Shown: positions 44,404-52,546, counted from the stretch's first letter. The stretch: DNA of 64,000 bases from JBGPEQ01 sp050180895 (GCA_050180895.1 JBFXDS010000003.1:372001-436000), one strand, 5' to 3'. The notes: a model not told the origin generated them from the letters alone. Program-made: numbers and translations.

Positions 44404-45171
44404 TTAAAGGCGCGAACTGCGCGGCAGCGTATCGTCCTGCTCCCTCCCGTTGCGAGGTTGATACTTGTCGGAAGTAAACGAGTCTCTGTCCGTGCCAAAC
44501 ATGTTGGCGCGGACAGTGTCGATATGGACCCGCATCAGCTTTTCTGCCATCAGAGCATCCCGCTGCGCGATCGCACCGACTACGCCACAATGGTGCTCCC
44601 AGTATCGCCGGGCCCCATACGACGACAAAGCGAGCCTCTGCATCCGACCCCAGGCAGCCTGCGTCCGAACCGCGTTAACCGCATCAAACAGTACCAATAA
44701 CAGAGAATTGTGCGCGGCCTCAGCGATCAACCGATGCAAAGTTCCGTCCCAGAGTTCATAAGCGGGCAATTCGACAGCAGCTTCACTTCGACGCAATGCC
44801 TGCTGCATGTTGCGGATTTCGATAGGCGTGGCACGCACCGCGGCAAGTCTGGCGATAAGCGGCTCGAGATAGCCTCGGACTTCCATTAGTTCCGCAGGGC
44901 TGGTGCCGCCGCTGGCCATGATGAGGTCTCGTTCGTTCCGCAAGGGCCGATTGCCGACAAAGGTGCCCTGTCCGACATGTCGCCAGATGGCGCCCTCCGC
45001 CTCCAAAAGCGCCAGCGCTTCGCGCAAAGCGGCACGGCTTACGCCGAGCCCGGCCGCAAGCTCCCGCTCGGCCGGCAGCCGACTATTAAGCGGCCGATTG
45101 TTCTTCAGTAGGTAGCCACGCAGCTTTGCCAGCGCGTCCTCACAGCGAGAAATCCTGTGGCCACTGGACAT
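44404..45171 (-). CDS. GntR-family (FadR/FCD type) transcriptional regulator
   Basis: 255 residues. The winged helix-turn-helix has LPAERELAAGLGVSRAALRE and a wing ending GQGTFVG; the FCD domain includes VRGYLEPLIARLAAVRAT and LHRLIAEAAHNSLLL. It lies 58 bp upstream of the ProW-like gene on the same strand and is the probable regulator of the betaine-type transporter operon. Confidence 0.87.
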   Translation of the reverse strand: MSSGHRISRCEDALAKLRGYLLKNNRPLNSRLPAERELAAGLGVSRAALREALALLEAEGAIWRHVGQGTFVGNRPLRNERDLIMASGGTSPAELMEVRGYLEPLIARLAAVRATPIEIRNMQQALRRSEAAVELPAYELWDGTLHRLIAEAAHNSLLLVLFDAVNAVRTQAAWGRMQRLALSSYGARRYWEHHCGVVGAIAQRDALMAEKLMRVHIDTVRANMFGTDRDSFTSDKYQPRNGREQDDTLPRSSRL

Positions 45172-45178
45172 CGCGTCG

Positions 45179-45547
45179 CTATCTCGAAGGCAGCGACGAT
45201 GGACTTGATCGACCGGAGCCGCGCAAGTACCCGCTTGTCGATCCGTCCGATAGAGCTGCCGGCGCTGGCTGGGCTCTGACGCAGCTGATCCCGTAGCTCG
45301 CAGACAATGAAAAGCACGGTCGTCCTACCGCTTTGTTCCGCTGCGCGCTCCATATCTCCGACTTCGATCCGACGACCATCGTTTGGACCAGTTGGAGCAA
45401 CTGGTGTTGTATCGCATAGCCCGCATCACTTGCCGATCGCGCCGCGCTCGCGAGACCAAATATGTGCAGGTCCTTACGCCGAGCTGTGAGCAGCCCATAC
45501 GCACCTGCGCATGGGACATCCGCGTTCGTCGCATAGTCTTGCGGCAT
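45179..45547 (-). CDS. Hypothetical protein, possibly frameshifted
   Basis: 122 residues, not recognised. The start at 45547 has a good GAGGAG ribosome-binding site with suitable spacing, which argues that translation begins here. The first ~65 residues (YGLLTARRKDLHIFGLASAA, YAIQHQLLQLVQTMVVGSKS) look protein-like; after that a second frame (MERAAEQSGRTTVLFIVCEL) looks more natural than the annotated one (SAQRNKAVGRPCFS). A frameshift near 45355 is therefore suspected. It ends just before the GntR gene. Confidence 0.4.
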   Translation of the reverse strand: MPQDYATNADVPCAGAYGLLTARRKDLHIFGLASAARSASDAGYAIQHQLLQLVQTMVVGSKSEIWSAQRNKAVGRPCFSLSASYGISCVRAQPAPAALSDGSTSGYLRGSGRSSPSSLPSR

Positions 45548-45800
45548 TTATCGCTCCTCGATCACGCTGCTCAGACTTGCAGGCGTAACGCTCCTTCAGA
45601 TTCGAACCGCTCGCAAGCCATTCCCTAAATCGATGGGGCATATCCTTGATGTAGATGTGTAACTAGCTAAATCAGCAATCTTTTTTCCTGATACCGCATA
45701 GAACCATTCTTGAGATTGGTATCAAAGACTCCGTTGATTCCCGCCACCGGGTAGTGAGATACGGCCGGACTGAGCCCAGGGCGTGGAGGAGAGTTTGATC

Positions 45801-47570
45801 ATGGGAAGTTGGACGTTTCGCAACAAAGACACGGAAGCGACAAGCTACTATCCGCGGTTGTTTGGAAGAAGTTATGCAGTAGCAGCTCACCACTATCTCG
45901 CTGCCTATGCGGGTTCCGAGATCTTGCGCAGTGGTGGCAATGCGGTCGATGCTGCTGTCGCAGCTACGCTTGTTGAAGGAGTGGTTGATCCGCATATGCA
46001 CACATTGGGCGGGGAGTGCCCAATGCTGATTTACAGCGCCGAGCAGAACTCCGTCTGGTGTGTGAATGGCAACACACCCGCTCCCTCCCGCGCAACTCCG
46101 GCCGCTTATCGCGAGCGCGGTCTGGTGGACGTGCCGGATGAAGGCGTGCTGGCAGCAGGTGTGCCGGCCGCTTTCGGCTCATTGGTCACTGCGCTTCAGC
46201 GCTTCGGTTCGCTTCCCTTCTCGGTGATCTCCGCGCCCGCGATGGAGCATGCGAAGGCAGGTTTTCCGGTGCATCGCGGGCTGCTTGCGCAAGAGAGATT
46301 CGGACTCGCCGATTTAGAGGAGAAAATGAGGGGTCTATGGCACAGTAGCGCGGCACTATATCTGCCCGAGAGCAGGCTTCCGCGCGAAGGTGAACTCATT
46401 CGCAATCTGCCACTCCACGACATGCTGGACTATGCTTGTCGAGCTGAGCGAAACGCAGTGTCGCGCGACATAGGTTTGAAAGCCGTCTTTGACTGCTTTT
46501 ACAAAGGCGACATTGCGGCAGCGCTCCATGCTCACACGGTCGCGCAAGATGGGTTATTCGAGCGTGAGGATTTTGCCCGCTTCACCGTCGATATTGAGGC
46601 ACCAGTCAAGTATGCTTTCGGCGGCTTTGACGTTTACAAATGTGGGCCCTGGAATCAGGGCCCAGCTCTACTTCTGTCGCTCGGGGCATTGGAGAACTTC
46701 AATCTGCATGGCCTCGGCCACAACTCCGCCGACTATATCCATGTGGTCATCGAGGCTATCAAGCTCGCCTATGCCGATCGCAACCAATACTTTGGCGATC
46801 CGAACTTCGTGGATGTGCCGATCACTCAGATGTTGTCGCGTGAATACGGCAAGCTCCGGGCTGGCCTTATCGATACCGAGCAGGCAAGTGACCAGATTCG
46901 CCCGGGAGATCCGGAAACGCCTGCGGCTGCACTCGCAACCTCGCGGCTTCCGCACCTCAGTCACGGCTCTCCTGGCACCGTTCATGTCGATGTAGTTGAC
47001 AACCACGGAAACATGGCGGCTTTCACACCGAGCGGTGGATGGCTTAAATCTTCGCCCGTGGTTTCGGCGCTTGGGTTTCCGCTGACTAACCGTCTAATGA
47101 CTTTCTATTTGGGGCCTGACAACCACCCTAATAAGGTGCAGCCTGGGAAGCGACCACGCACCACCATTAGCCCCTCGCTTACCTGCGGGAAAGACTCACG
47201 CATGGTCTTTGGAAGCATGGGAGGGGACCAGCAAGACCAGTGGCAACTGCAGTTCTTGTTGAATGTCGTGGTGTTCGGTATGGACATTCCGACGGCCATT
47301 GATGCCCCGAAGTTTAGCAGTTCGCACTTCTCGGCCTTCTTCGCACCGCATGATAGTGCCCCCAATGCAGTTCGACTCGAGCCACGAATTGCAGCCGGAC
47401 ATATAGAAGAACTTCGCCGCCGCGGCCATCAGATCGAACTCGCCGCAGACTGGACTGAAGGCTTCATTCTCGCAGCGCGCCATGATCTCGAAACTGGCTC
47501 CCGCGAGGCGGCTTGCGATCCGCGGTGCGCCAAAAGTGAGATCTTTGCTCCGGCGGCTCTGAGCTGGTAG
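45801..47570 (+). CDS. Gamma-glutamyltranspeptidase-family Ntn-hydrolase
   Basis: 589 residues from ATG 45801, with GGAGGAG 11 bases upstream. The N-terminal half has EILRSGGNAVDAAVAATLVE and GGECPMLIYS, as in GGT proteins. Thr393 in SPGTVHVDVVDNHGNM is the likely autoprocessing nucleophile, followed by SGGWLKSS. The C-terminal half has PNKVQPGKRPRTTISPSL and MGGDQQDQWQLQ. No signal peptide is visible, so unlike secreted GGTs this is probably cytosolic. It may hydrolyse a gamma-glutamyl or other amide intermediate of the neighbouring pathway. Confidence 0.87.
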   Translation: MGSWTFRNKDTEATSYYPRLFGRSYAVAAHHYLAAYAGSEILRSGGNAVDAAVAATLVEGVVDPHMHTLGGECPMLIYSAEQNSVWCVNGNTPAPSRATPAAYRERGLVDVPDEGVLAAGVPAAFGSLVTALQRFGSLPFSVISAPAMEHAKAGFPVHRGLLAQERFGLADLEEKMRGLWHSSAALYLPESRLPREGELIRNLPLHDMLDYACRAERNAVSRDIGLKAVFDCFYKGDIAAALHAHTVAQDGLFEREDFARFTVDIEAPVKYAFGGFDVYKCGPWNQGPALLLSLGALENFNLHGLGHNSADYIHVVIEAIKLAYADRNQYFGDPNFVDVPITQMLSREYGKLRAGLIDTEQASDQIRPGDPETPAAALATSRLPHLSHGSPGTVHVDVVDNHGNMAAFTPSGGWLKSSPVVSALGFPLTNRLMTFYLGPDNHPNKVQPGKRPRTTISPSLTCGKDSRMVFGSMGGDQQDQWQLQFLLNVVVFGMDIPTAIDAPKFSSSHFSAFFAPHDSAPNAVRLEPRIAAGHIEELRRRGHQIELAADWTEGFILAARHDLETGSREAACDPRCAKSEIFAPAALSW

Positions 47571-47589
47571 CTTTCTTGCTCTTTCGAGA

Positions 47590-47793
47590 CCCCCGTCCGC
47601 TCGACTGGAGATACTGGCCGTATCCTTCGATCGCTGCTCGGCGTCGGAGTCCATCGTCGTCACGCAGCACCATACCGTTCCGCCACGTCTCGATCTCCGC
47701 CTTCGTCAGCTCGGTGATGAGGCGATCGGCGAGTGGCTTCTGTAGGACGTGCAGTTTGAGTCGCCGTCGGTGTCGTCGCCAGATCTCTTCTCA
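47590..47793 (-). pseudogene. Tyrosine-recombinase (phage-type integrase) remnant
   Basis: On the reverse strand a fragment of an integrase core-binding domain reads DRLITELTKAEIETWRNGMV in one frame. After a shift near 47655 it continues as DSDAEQRSKDTA, the usual next motif of these integrases (DxxRRSKDTANR). No catalytic Arg-His-Tyr region remains. It lies at the junction where high-GC backbone resumes, matching the right end of the tRNA-Glu-linked island. Confidence 0.68.
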
Positions 47794-47895
47794 GGTACTT
47801 GACGTAGCATGGCAGGGAGAGACTTCCGAAGGAGCTTTGCTGTCGAGAAGGGGCCGTGCTAACTTAATTTGCAGTTTGGCAACTGCCTTGCGGCT

Positions 47896-49341
47896 ATGTC
47901 CCAGGAGAGCACGATCCTGATTGTCGCCGATGACCCAGACACGTGGTCATCGGCGATGCGCGTGCTGGAGGAAGAGTATCAGTACGAGACGCTGATCTGC
48001 AGGGACGGCGCGCAAGCGGCCGACTCGGTGCAGGCCAACGACGTCGACCTGGTGATCTGCGAGCAGACCGGCGCGGCCTTCGACGGGATCAAGGTGTTGA
48101 GCGGGCTGCGCGTCTCGCACCCGCGAGTCGTGCGCATCCTGGTCAAGGATGGCGGCGGCGCCGTCTGGGACAAGCGGGCGATCATGGAAGCGGCGATCTA
48201 TCAATACCTGCGTTTGCCGATCGACCCGGACCAGGTCGGGCTGGTCGTCAAACGAGCGCTGGAGACACGCGAGCTGGCGCGCCGTCACCGGCTGCTTAGC
48301 CGCGAGCTGAAGTTCTCCGAGGACTCGCCGCTCATCGACGGCAAGGCGCTGCCGGGCCTGCGCAGCGCCAGCCACCGCTTCGAGAAGCTGGTCTATGCCA
48401 GCGAGAGCATGGCCGAACTGTGCGAGCTGGCGCGGCAGGCGGCGCAGACGGAGCTGCCGATCCTGATCCAGGGCGAAACCGGCACCGGCAAGGAGCTGCT
48501 GGCGCGCGCCATCCATTTCAACAGCAAGCGCAACCAGAGCCCGCTGCTGGTGCAGAACTGCGGCGGCATGCCGGACGAGCTGCTGCAGTCCGAGCTGTTC
48601 GGCCACAAGCGCGGCGCCTTCACCGGCGCGGTCAGCGACCGGCTCGGCCTGTTCCGCGCGGCCGGCGGCGGCACCGTGTTCCTCGACGAGATCTCCGAGG
48701 TGTCGCCGTCGTTCCAGGTCAGCCTGCTGCGATTCCTGCAGGACGGCGAGGTGAAGCCGCTCGGCTCCGACCAGGCGGTCACCTGCGACGTGCGCATCAT
48801 CGCCGCCTCCAACCGACCGCTGGCGGCGCTGGTGAAGGCGAAGGAATTTCGTCAGGATCTCTATTTCCGCCTGAAGGGCTTCGAGCTGGAGGTGCCGCCC
48901 TTGCGCCGGCGGCGCGAGGAGATTCCCGTGCTCGCCGAGTTCTTCGCCCAGAAGCATGCGGAGGCCATCGGCCGGCGCATCCTCGGCATCTCCGCCGACG
49001 TGCTGGAGCAGCTGAAGCTGCACGACTTCCCCGGCAACGTGCGCGAGCTGGAGAACGAGGTGCGCCGCATGGTGGCGCTGGCCAAGGACGGCGAGTTCCT
49101 GACCCGCCGCCTGCTGTCGCCGACGATCACGGCGCTGGCGCCGCAAGTCCCGGCCGACGACCCGATTCCCGATCTGCTCGACGGCGATACGCTCAAGGAG
49201 AAGGTGGAGGCGCTGGAGAAGCACCTGGTGCGTGACGCGCTCGCCCGCCATCGTTGGAACCAGAGCAAGGCGGCCGCTGAATTGGGCTTGTCGCGGGTCG
49301 GCCTCGCGAACAAGATTAAGCGCTACGAACTGGAGACCTGA
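47896..49341 (+). CDS. hupR: Sigma-54-dependent hydrogenase transcriptional activator, HupR/HoxA type
   Basis: 481 residues: receiver domain (1-125), AAA+ sigma-54 activation domain (~170-400) with GETGTGKE (Walker A) and the sigma-54 contact loop GAFTGA, and a Fis-type helix-turn-helix (QSKAAAELGLSRVGLANKI). In the receiver the phospho-acceptor Asp is replaced by Glu56 (DLVICEQTG). Start ATG 47896 is chosen over a TTG at 47869. A -24/-12 promoter lies before hupS at 49737, its expected target. No sensor kinase gene (hupT/hoxJ) is in the window. Confidence 0.88.
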   Translation: MSQESTILIVADDPDTWSSAMRVLEEEYQYETLICRDGAQAADSVQANDVDLVICEQTGAAFDGIKVLSGLRVSHPRVVRILVKDGGGAVWDKRAIMEAAIYQYLRLPIDPDQVGLVVKRALETRELARRHRLLSRELKFSEDSPLIDGKALPGLRSASHRFEKLVYASESMAELCELARQAAQTELPILIQGETGTGKELLARAIHFNSKRNQSPLLVQNCGGMPDELLQSELFGHKRGAFTGAVSDRLGLFRAAGGGTVFLDEISEVSPSFQVSLLRFLQDGEVKPLGSDQAVTCDVRIIAASNRPLAALVKAKEFRQDLYFRLKGFELEVPPLRRRREEIPVLAEFFAQKHAEAIGRRILGISADVLEQLKLHDFPGNVRELENEVRRMVALAKDGEFLTRRLLSPTITALAPQVPADDPIPDLLDGDTLKEKVEALEKHLVRDALARHRWNQSKAAAELGLSRVGLANKIKRYELET

Positions 49342-49352
49342 CGGACCATGCC

Positions 49353-49583
49353 ATGAGTTCCGCAGACGAAGACAAAGCTTCGGTCGTGCGCTTTCCCCAG
49401 TCTCGCGTGCGGCCGCCGGCGGAGCCCGGCGGCTTCGCCGATCTCGGCATCAGCCGGCTCGCCACGCAGATCGGACTGACCAGGCGCGATGCCTACGGCC
49501 ACTGGTGCAGCCGCTGCCGCGGCATCTGGTTCGGCTATCTGCTGGAAGCCGAATGCCCGGTCTGCCGCTCGCGCGCGGGGTGA
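49353..49583 (+). CDS. Small zinc-ribbon/rubredoxin-like protein of the hydrogenase locus
   Basis: 76 residues, unknown family. The C-terminal half holds two CxxC pairs (HWCSRCRGIWFG and AECPVCRSR), fit for Zn2+ or a mononuclear iron; the N-terminal half is polar. It starts 11 bp after hupR and ends before the sigma-54 promoter, so it is transcribed with the activator rather than with the structural genes. A regulatory or assembly role is possible but unproven. Confidence 0.7.
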   Translation: MSSADEDKASVVRFPQSRVRPPAEPGGFADLGISRLATQIGLTRRDAYGHWCSRCRGIWFGYLLEAECPVCRSRAG

Positions 49584-49736
49584 CGGGCGACCGTCTGCAG
49601 CCCGCCCGGCTGCAAATGTAGTTTTCATTACTCCTGTAAAGTTTCTTTGCTGCACTGCTGCAGCGAATGTCGTTTGGCATGTCGGCGTGGCAGCTAAGTC
49701 GTTCTCGGGCAGGCGTTTTCATTGCCGGAGGAGAGC

Positions 49737-49751
49737 TGGCACGGAGTTTGC
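49737..49751 (+). promoter_or_regulatory. Sigma-54 (-24/-12) promoter of the hydrogenase operon
   Basis: TGGCAC-N5-TTGC, an exact match to the consensus, with GG (49738-49739) and GC (49750-49751) separated by ten bases. Transcription should start about 12 bases on (near 49763), leaving a ~44-base leader before hupS. The adjacent hupR-type gene encodes a sigma-54 activator with an intact GAFTGA loop. An imperfectly known upstream activating region may include the palindrome GCTGCA-CTGC-TGCAGC at 49649-49664. Confidence 0.88.
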
Positions 49752-49806
49752 TCAATCAACCGTGAAAGCGGCGATGCCGCCGAACGGCGAGATGGAGAAC
49801 TCAGGT

Positions 49807-50769
49807 ATGGCCAATCTGCTGTGGCTCCAGGGCGGAGCCTGCTCCGGCAACACCATGTCGTTCCTCAATGCCGAGGAGCCGAGCGCCTGCGATCTGGTGA
49901 CCGATTTCGGCATCAACATCCTCTGGCATCCGTCGCTCGGCATGGAACTCGGCGACAATCTGCAGAAGATGCTGCGCGGCTGTGTTTCCGGACAGATCCC
50001 GCTCGACATCTTCGTGTTCGAGGGCACGGTCGTGAACGCCCCCAACGGCACCGGCGAATGGAACCGCTTCGCCGGACGGCCGATGAAGGACTGGGTGAGC
50101 GAGCTCAGCAAGACCGCGCAGTTCGTCGTGGCGATCGGCGATTGCGCCACCTGGGGCGGCATCCCCGCGACGGCGCCCAACCCCAGCGAGTCCCAGGGCC
50201 TGCAGTTCCTGAAGCGCAACCACGGCGGCTTCCTCGGCAAGGCCTTCCGTGCAAAGTCCGGCCTGCCGGTGATCAACATCCCGGGCTGTCCGGCGCATCC
50301 GGACTGGGTGACGCAGATCCTGGTAGCGGTGGCCGCGGGGCGAGGCGGCGACATCGGCCTCGACGACCTGCAGCGGCCGAAGACCTTCTTCACCAGCTTC
50401 ACCCAGACCGGCTGCACCCGGAACATGCACTTCGCCTACAAGGTCTCGGCCACCGAGTTCGGCCAGCGCAAGGGCTGCCTGTTCTACGACCTCGGCTGCC
50501 GCGGGCCGATGACGCACTCGCCCTGCAACCGCATCCTGTGGAACCGGCAATCCTCGAAGACGCGCTCGGGCATGCCGTGCCTGGGCTGCACCGAGCCGGA
50601 GTTCCCCTTCTTCGAACTGGCGCCCGGTACGCTCTTCAAGACGCAGACCGTCATGGGCGTGCCCAAGGACATGCCCGCCGGCGTCGACAAGACCGGCTAC
50701 GTCAAGCTCACCGCCGCCGCCAAGGCCGCCTCGCCGGCCTGGGCCGAACAGGACATCTTCGTCGTCTGA
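49807..50769 (+). CDS. hupS: [NiFe]-hydrogenase small subunit, group 2a (HupS/HucS-like)
   Basis: 320 residues. There is no Tat signal or C-terminal anchor, so it is cytosolic. The start region NLLWLQGGACSGNTMSFLNA and FGINILWHPSLGMELGDNL match cyanobacterial HupS and actinobacterial Huc small subunits. The first proximal-cluster Cys is present (ACSGN) but the usual second one is Asn. Other cluster ligands lie in GDCATWGG, IPGCPAHPDW, TGCTRNMHF, KGCLFYDLGC and GMPCLGCTEP. ATG 49807 has GGAG nine bases upstream; ATG 49792 would add five residues. It transfers electrons from HupL. Confidence 0.9.
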   Translation: MANLLWLQGGACSGNTMSFLNAEEPSACDLVTDFGINILWHPSLGMELGDNLQKMLRGCVSGQIPLDIFVFEGTVVNAPNGTGEWNRFAGRPMKDWVSELSKTAQFVVAIGDCATWGGIPATAPNPSESQGLQFLKRNHGGFLGKAFRAKSGLPVINIPGCPAHPDWVTQILVAVAAGRGGDIGLDDLQRPKTFFTSFTQTGCTRNMHFAYKVSATEFGQRKGCLFYDLGCRGPMTHSPCNRILWNRQSSKTRSGMPCLGCTEPEFPFFELAPGTLFKTQTVMGVPKDMPAGVDKTGYVKLTAAAKAASPAWAEQDIFVV

Positions 50770-50806
50770 TCCGGACGGCGACGCGCGATCTCAGGAGAAC
50801 GATCCC

Positions 50807-52408
50807 ATGGCTCAGACAGCAGTGCACACTCTCGACATCTCCCCGGTCGGGCGGGTGGAGGGCGATCTCGACGTGCGTGTGGACGTGCAGGACGGCGTGG
50901 TCGTCAACGCCTGGACCTCGGCCGAACTGTTCCGCGGCTTCGAGGTGATCCTCCGCGACAAGGATCCGCAGGCGGGGCTGGTGGTGACGCCGCGCGCCTG
51001 CGGCATCTGCGGCGCCTCGCACCTGACCTGCGCCGCCTGGGCGCTCGACACGGCGTGGCAGACGGAGGTGCCGCGCAACGCCATCCTGGCGCGCAACCTC
51101 GGCCAGATCACCGAGAGCCTGCAGAGCCTGCCGCGTCACCACTACGGGCTCTTCATGATCGACGCGACGCACAAGAACTACCGCAAGAGCCCGTACTACG
51201 AGGAGGCGGTGAAGCGATGGGCGCCGTTCACCGGCACCCACTACGAGCACGGCGTCACTATTTCCGGCCGCCCCGTCGAGATCTATGCGCTGCTCGGCGG
51301 TCAGTGGCCGCATTCCAGCTACATGGTGCCGGGCGGCGTGATGTGCGCGCCGACGCTGGCCGACGTGACCCGCGCCTGGTCGATCTTGGAACACTTCCGC
51401 AAGAACTGGATCGAATCGATGTGGCTCGGCTGCACGATGGAGCGCTACGAGCAGATCCGCTCCTACGACGATTTCCTGGCCTGGTTGGACGAGAAGCCGG
51501 AGCATGCCAACTCCGACCTCGGGATGTACTGGCGCATGGGAGTCGACATCGGCCTCGACAAGTATGGGCGCGGGCACGGAAGGTTCGTGTCCTGGGGCTA
51601 TCTGCCGCACGAGGACAAGTACAACAAGCCGACGATCGACGGCCGCAATGCCGCCGTGATCATGAAGAGCGGCGTCTATGACGGCGCGTCCGACACGCAC
51701 AAATTGATGGACCAGTCCTTCACCCGCGAGGACACGGTGCATGCCTGGTACGACGAGCCGGGCGGGCTGCATCCCTTCGACCGCGTCACCAAGCCAGTGC
51801 AGAAGAACGCGAGCGATCATAACGGAAAATATTCCTGGTCGACGGCGGTGCGCCACGACCAGGTCGGCCGCCTCGAGGCAGGTCCCCTGGCCCGCCAGGT
51901 GATCGCCGGCGGCAAGCACGGCGAGGCCTGGCAGCATTACGATCCGCTGGTGCTGGACATGTACAGGAAGATGGGCGGCGCCAGCGTGCTGCTGCGTCAC
52001 TTCGCGCGCATGCACGAGGGGGTGAAGCTTTACCGCGAAGCCGAGCGGATCCTGCGCGAGTTCCGGCTGAACGATCCGTGGTACGTCAAGCCGACCGAGC
52101 GGGACGGCCGCGGCTGGGGCGCCACCGAGGCGATCCGCGGCGCGCTCTGCCACTGGATCGAGGTGCAGAACGGCAAGATCAAGAACTACCAGATCATCGC
52201 GCCGACCACCTGGAACGTCGGACCGCGGGCGAGCAACGGCGAGCGCGGCCCGATCGAGCAGGCGCTGATCGGCACGCCGATCGCCGACGCCGGCGATCCT
52301 GTCGAGGTCGGCCATGTCTGCCGCTCCTACGACTCCTGCCTGGTCTGCACCGTCCATGCGCACGATGCGCGCAGCGGCAAGGAGCTGGCGCGGTTCCGGA
52401 CTGCGTAA
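50807..52408 (+). CDS. hupL: [NiFe]-hydrogenase large subunit, group 2a (HupL/HucL-like)
   Basis: 533 residues; carries the NiFe(CN)2CO site that splits H2. Nickel ligands are in the L2 motif TPRACGICGASH and the C-terminal L5 motif DSCLVCTVH; this group has Ser where most hydrogenases have DPC. Sixteen residues follow the His (starting AHDARSGKEL), the extension removed by the protease encoded at 53202. The N-terminal L1-type motif is VGRVEGD. ATG 50807 follows AGGAGAAC. It forms a dimer with HupS. Confidence 0.93.
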   Translation: MAQTAVHTLDISPVGRVEGDLDVRVDVQDGVVVNAWTSAELFRGFEVILRDKDPQAGLVVTPRACGICGASHLTCAAWALDTAWQTEVPRNAILARNLGQITESLQSLPRHHYGLFMIDATHKNYRKSPYYEEAVKRWAPFTGTHYEHGVTISGRPVEIYALLGGQWPHSSYMVPGGVMCAPTLADVTRAWSILEHFRKNWIESMWLGCTMERYEQIRSYDDFLAWLDEKPEHANSDLGMYWRMGVDIGLDKYGRGHGRFVSWGYLPHEDKYNKPTIDGRNAAVIMKSGVYDGASDTHKLMDQSFTREDTVHAWYDEPGGLHPFDRVTKPVQKNASDHNGKYSWSTAVRHDQVGRLEAGPLARQVIAGGKHGEAWQHYDPLVLDMYRKMGGASVLLRHFARMHEGVKLYREAERILREFRLNDPWYVKPTERDGRGWGATEAIRGALCHWIEVQNGKIKNYQIIAPTTWNVGPRASNGERGPIEQALIGTPIADAGDPVEVGHVCRSYDSCLVCTVHAHDARSGKELARFRTA

Positions 52409-52546
52409 CTGCAGGGCCCGGCCCGCGGTGATATAAGAACGGCAATGAGCAGGGCAAGGCAGGCCCTCTGCCGCACGGGGAAAACTGTTCCCTATCGTCG
52501 CCGGACCACCGGCATCGAACGGCCCCGGGAAGAGGGACATAGCGCC

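Larger units (their letters stand above)
23233..47850. mobile_element. Putative genomic island inserted at tRNA-Glu (boundaries approximate)
   Basis: About 24.6 kb between the tRNA-Glu 3' end and the hydrogenase locus. Compared with both flanks it is visibly less GC-rich. It carries IS630 (one whole, one truncated), IS481 and IS3 scraps, a frameshifted dehydrogenase, and catabolic genes with their own regulators. A degraded tyrosine-integrase gene lies at its right end. No repeat of the tRNA 3' end was found by eye at the right boundary, so an att pair is not demonstrated. The island assignment is an inference from these combined signs. Confidence 0.55.

Noticed and set aside
49584..49736. 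HupR binding site of the TTG-N5-CAA type upstream of the sigma-54 promoter
   Set aside because: All TTG trinucleotides in the region were checked and none is followed by CAA at the right distance; only a GCTGCA palindrome at 49649 was found.
49489..49806. N-terminal extension of HupS, as the frame is open to 49489
   Set aside because: The extension overlaps the zinc-ribbon gene and the sigma-54 promoter and does not resemble a Tat signal; homologues begin at about 49807.
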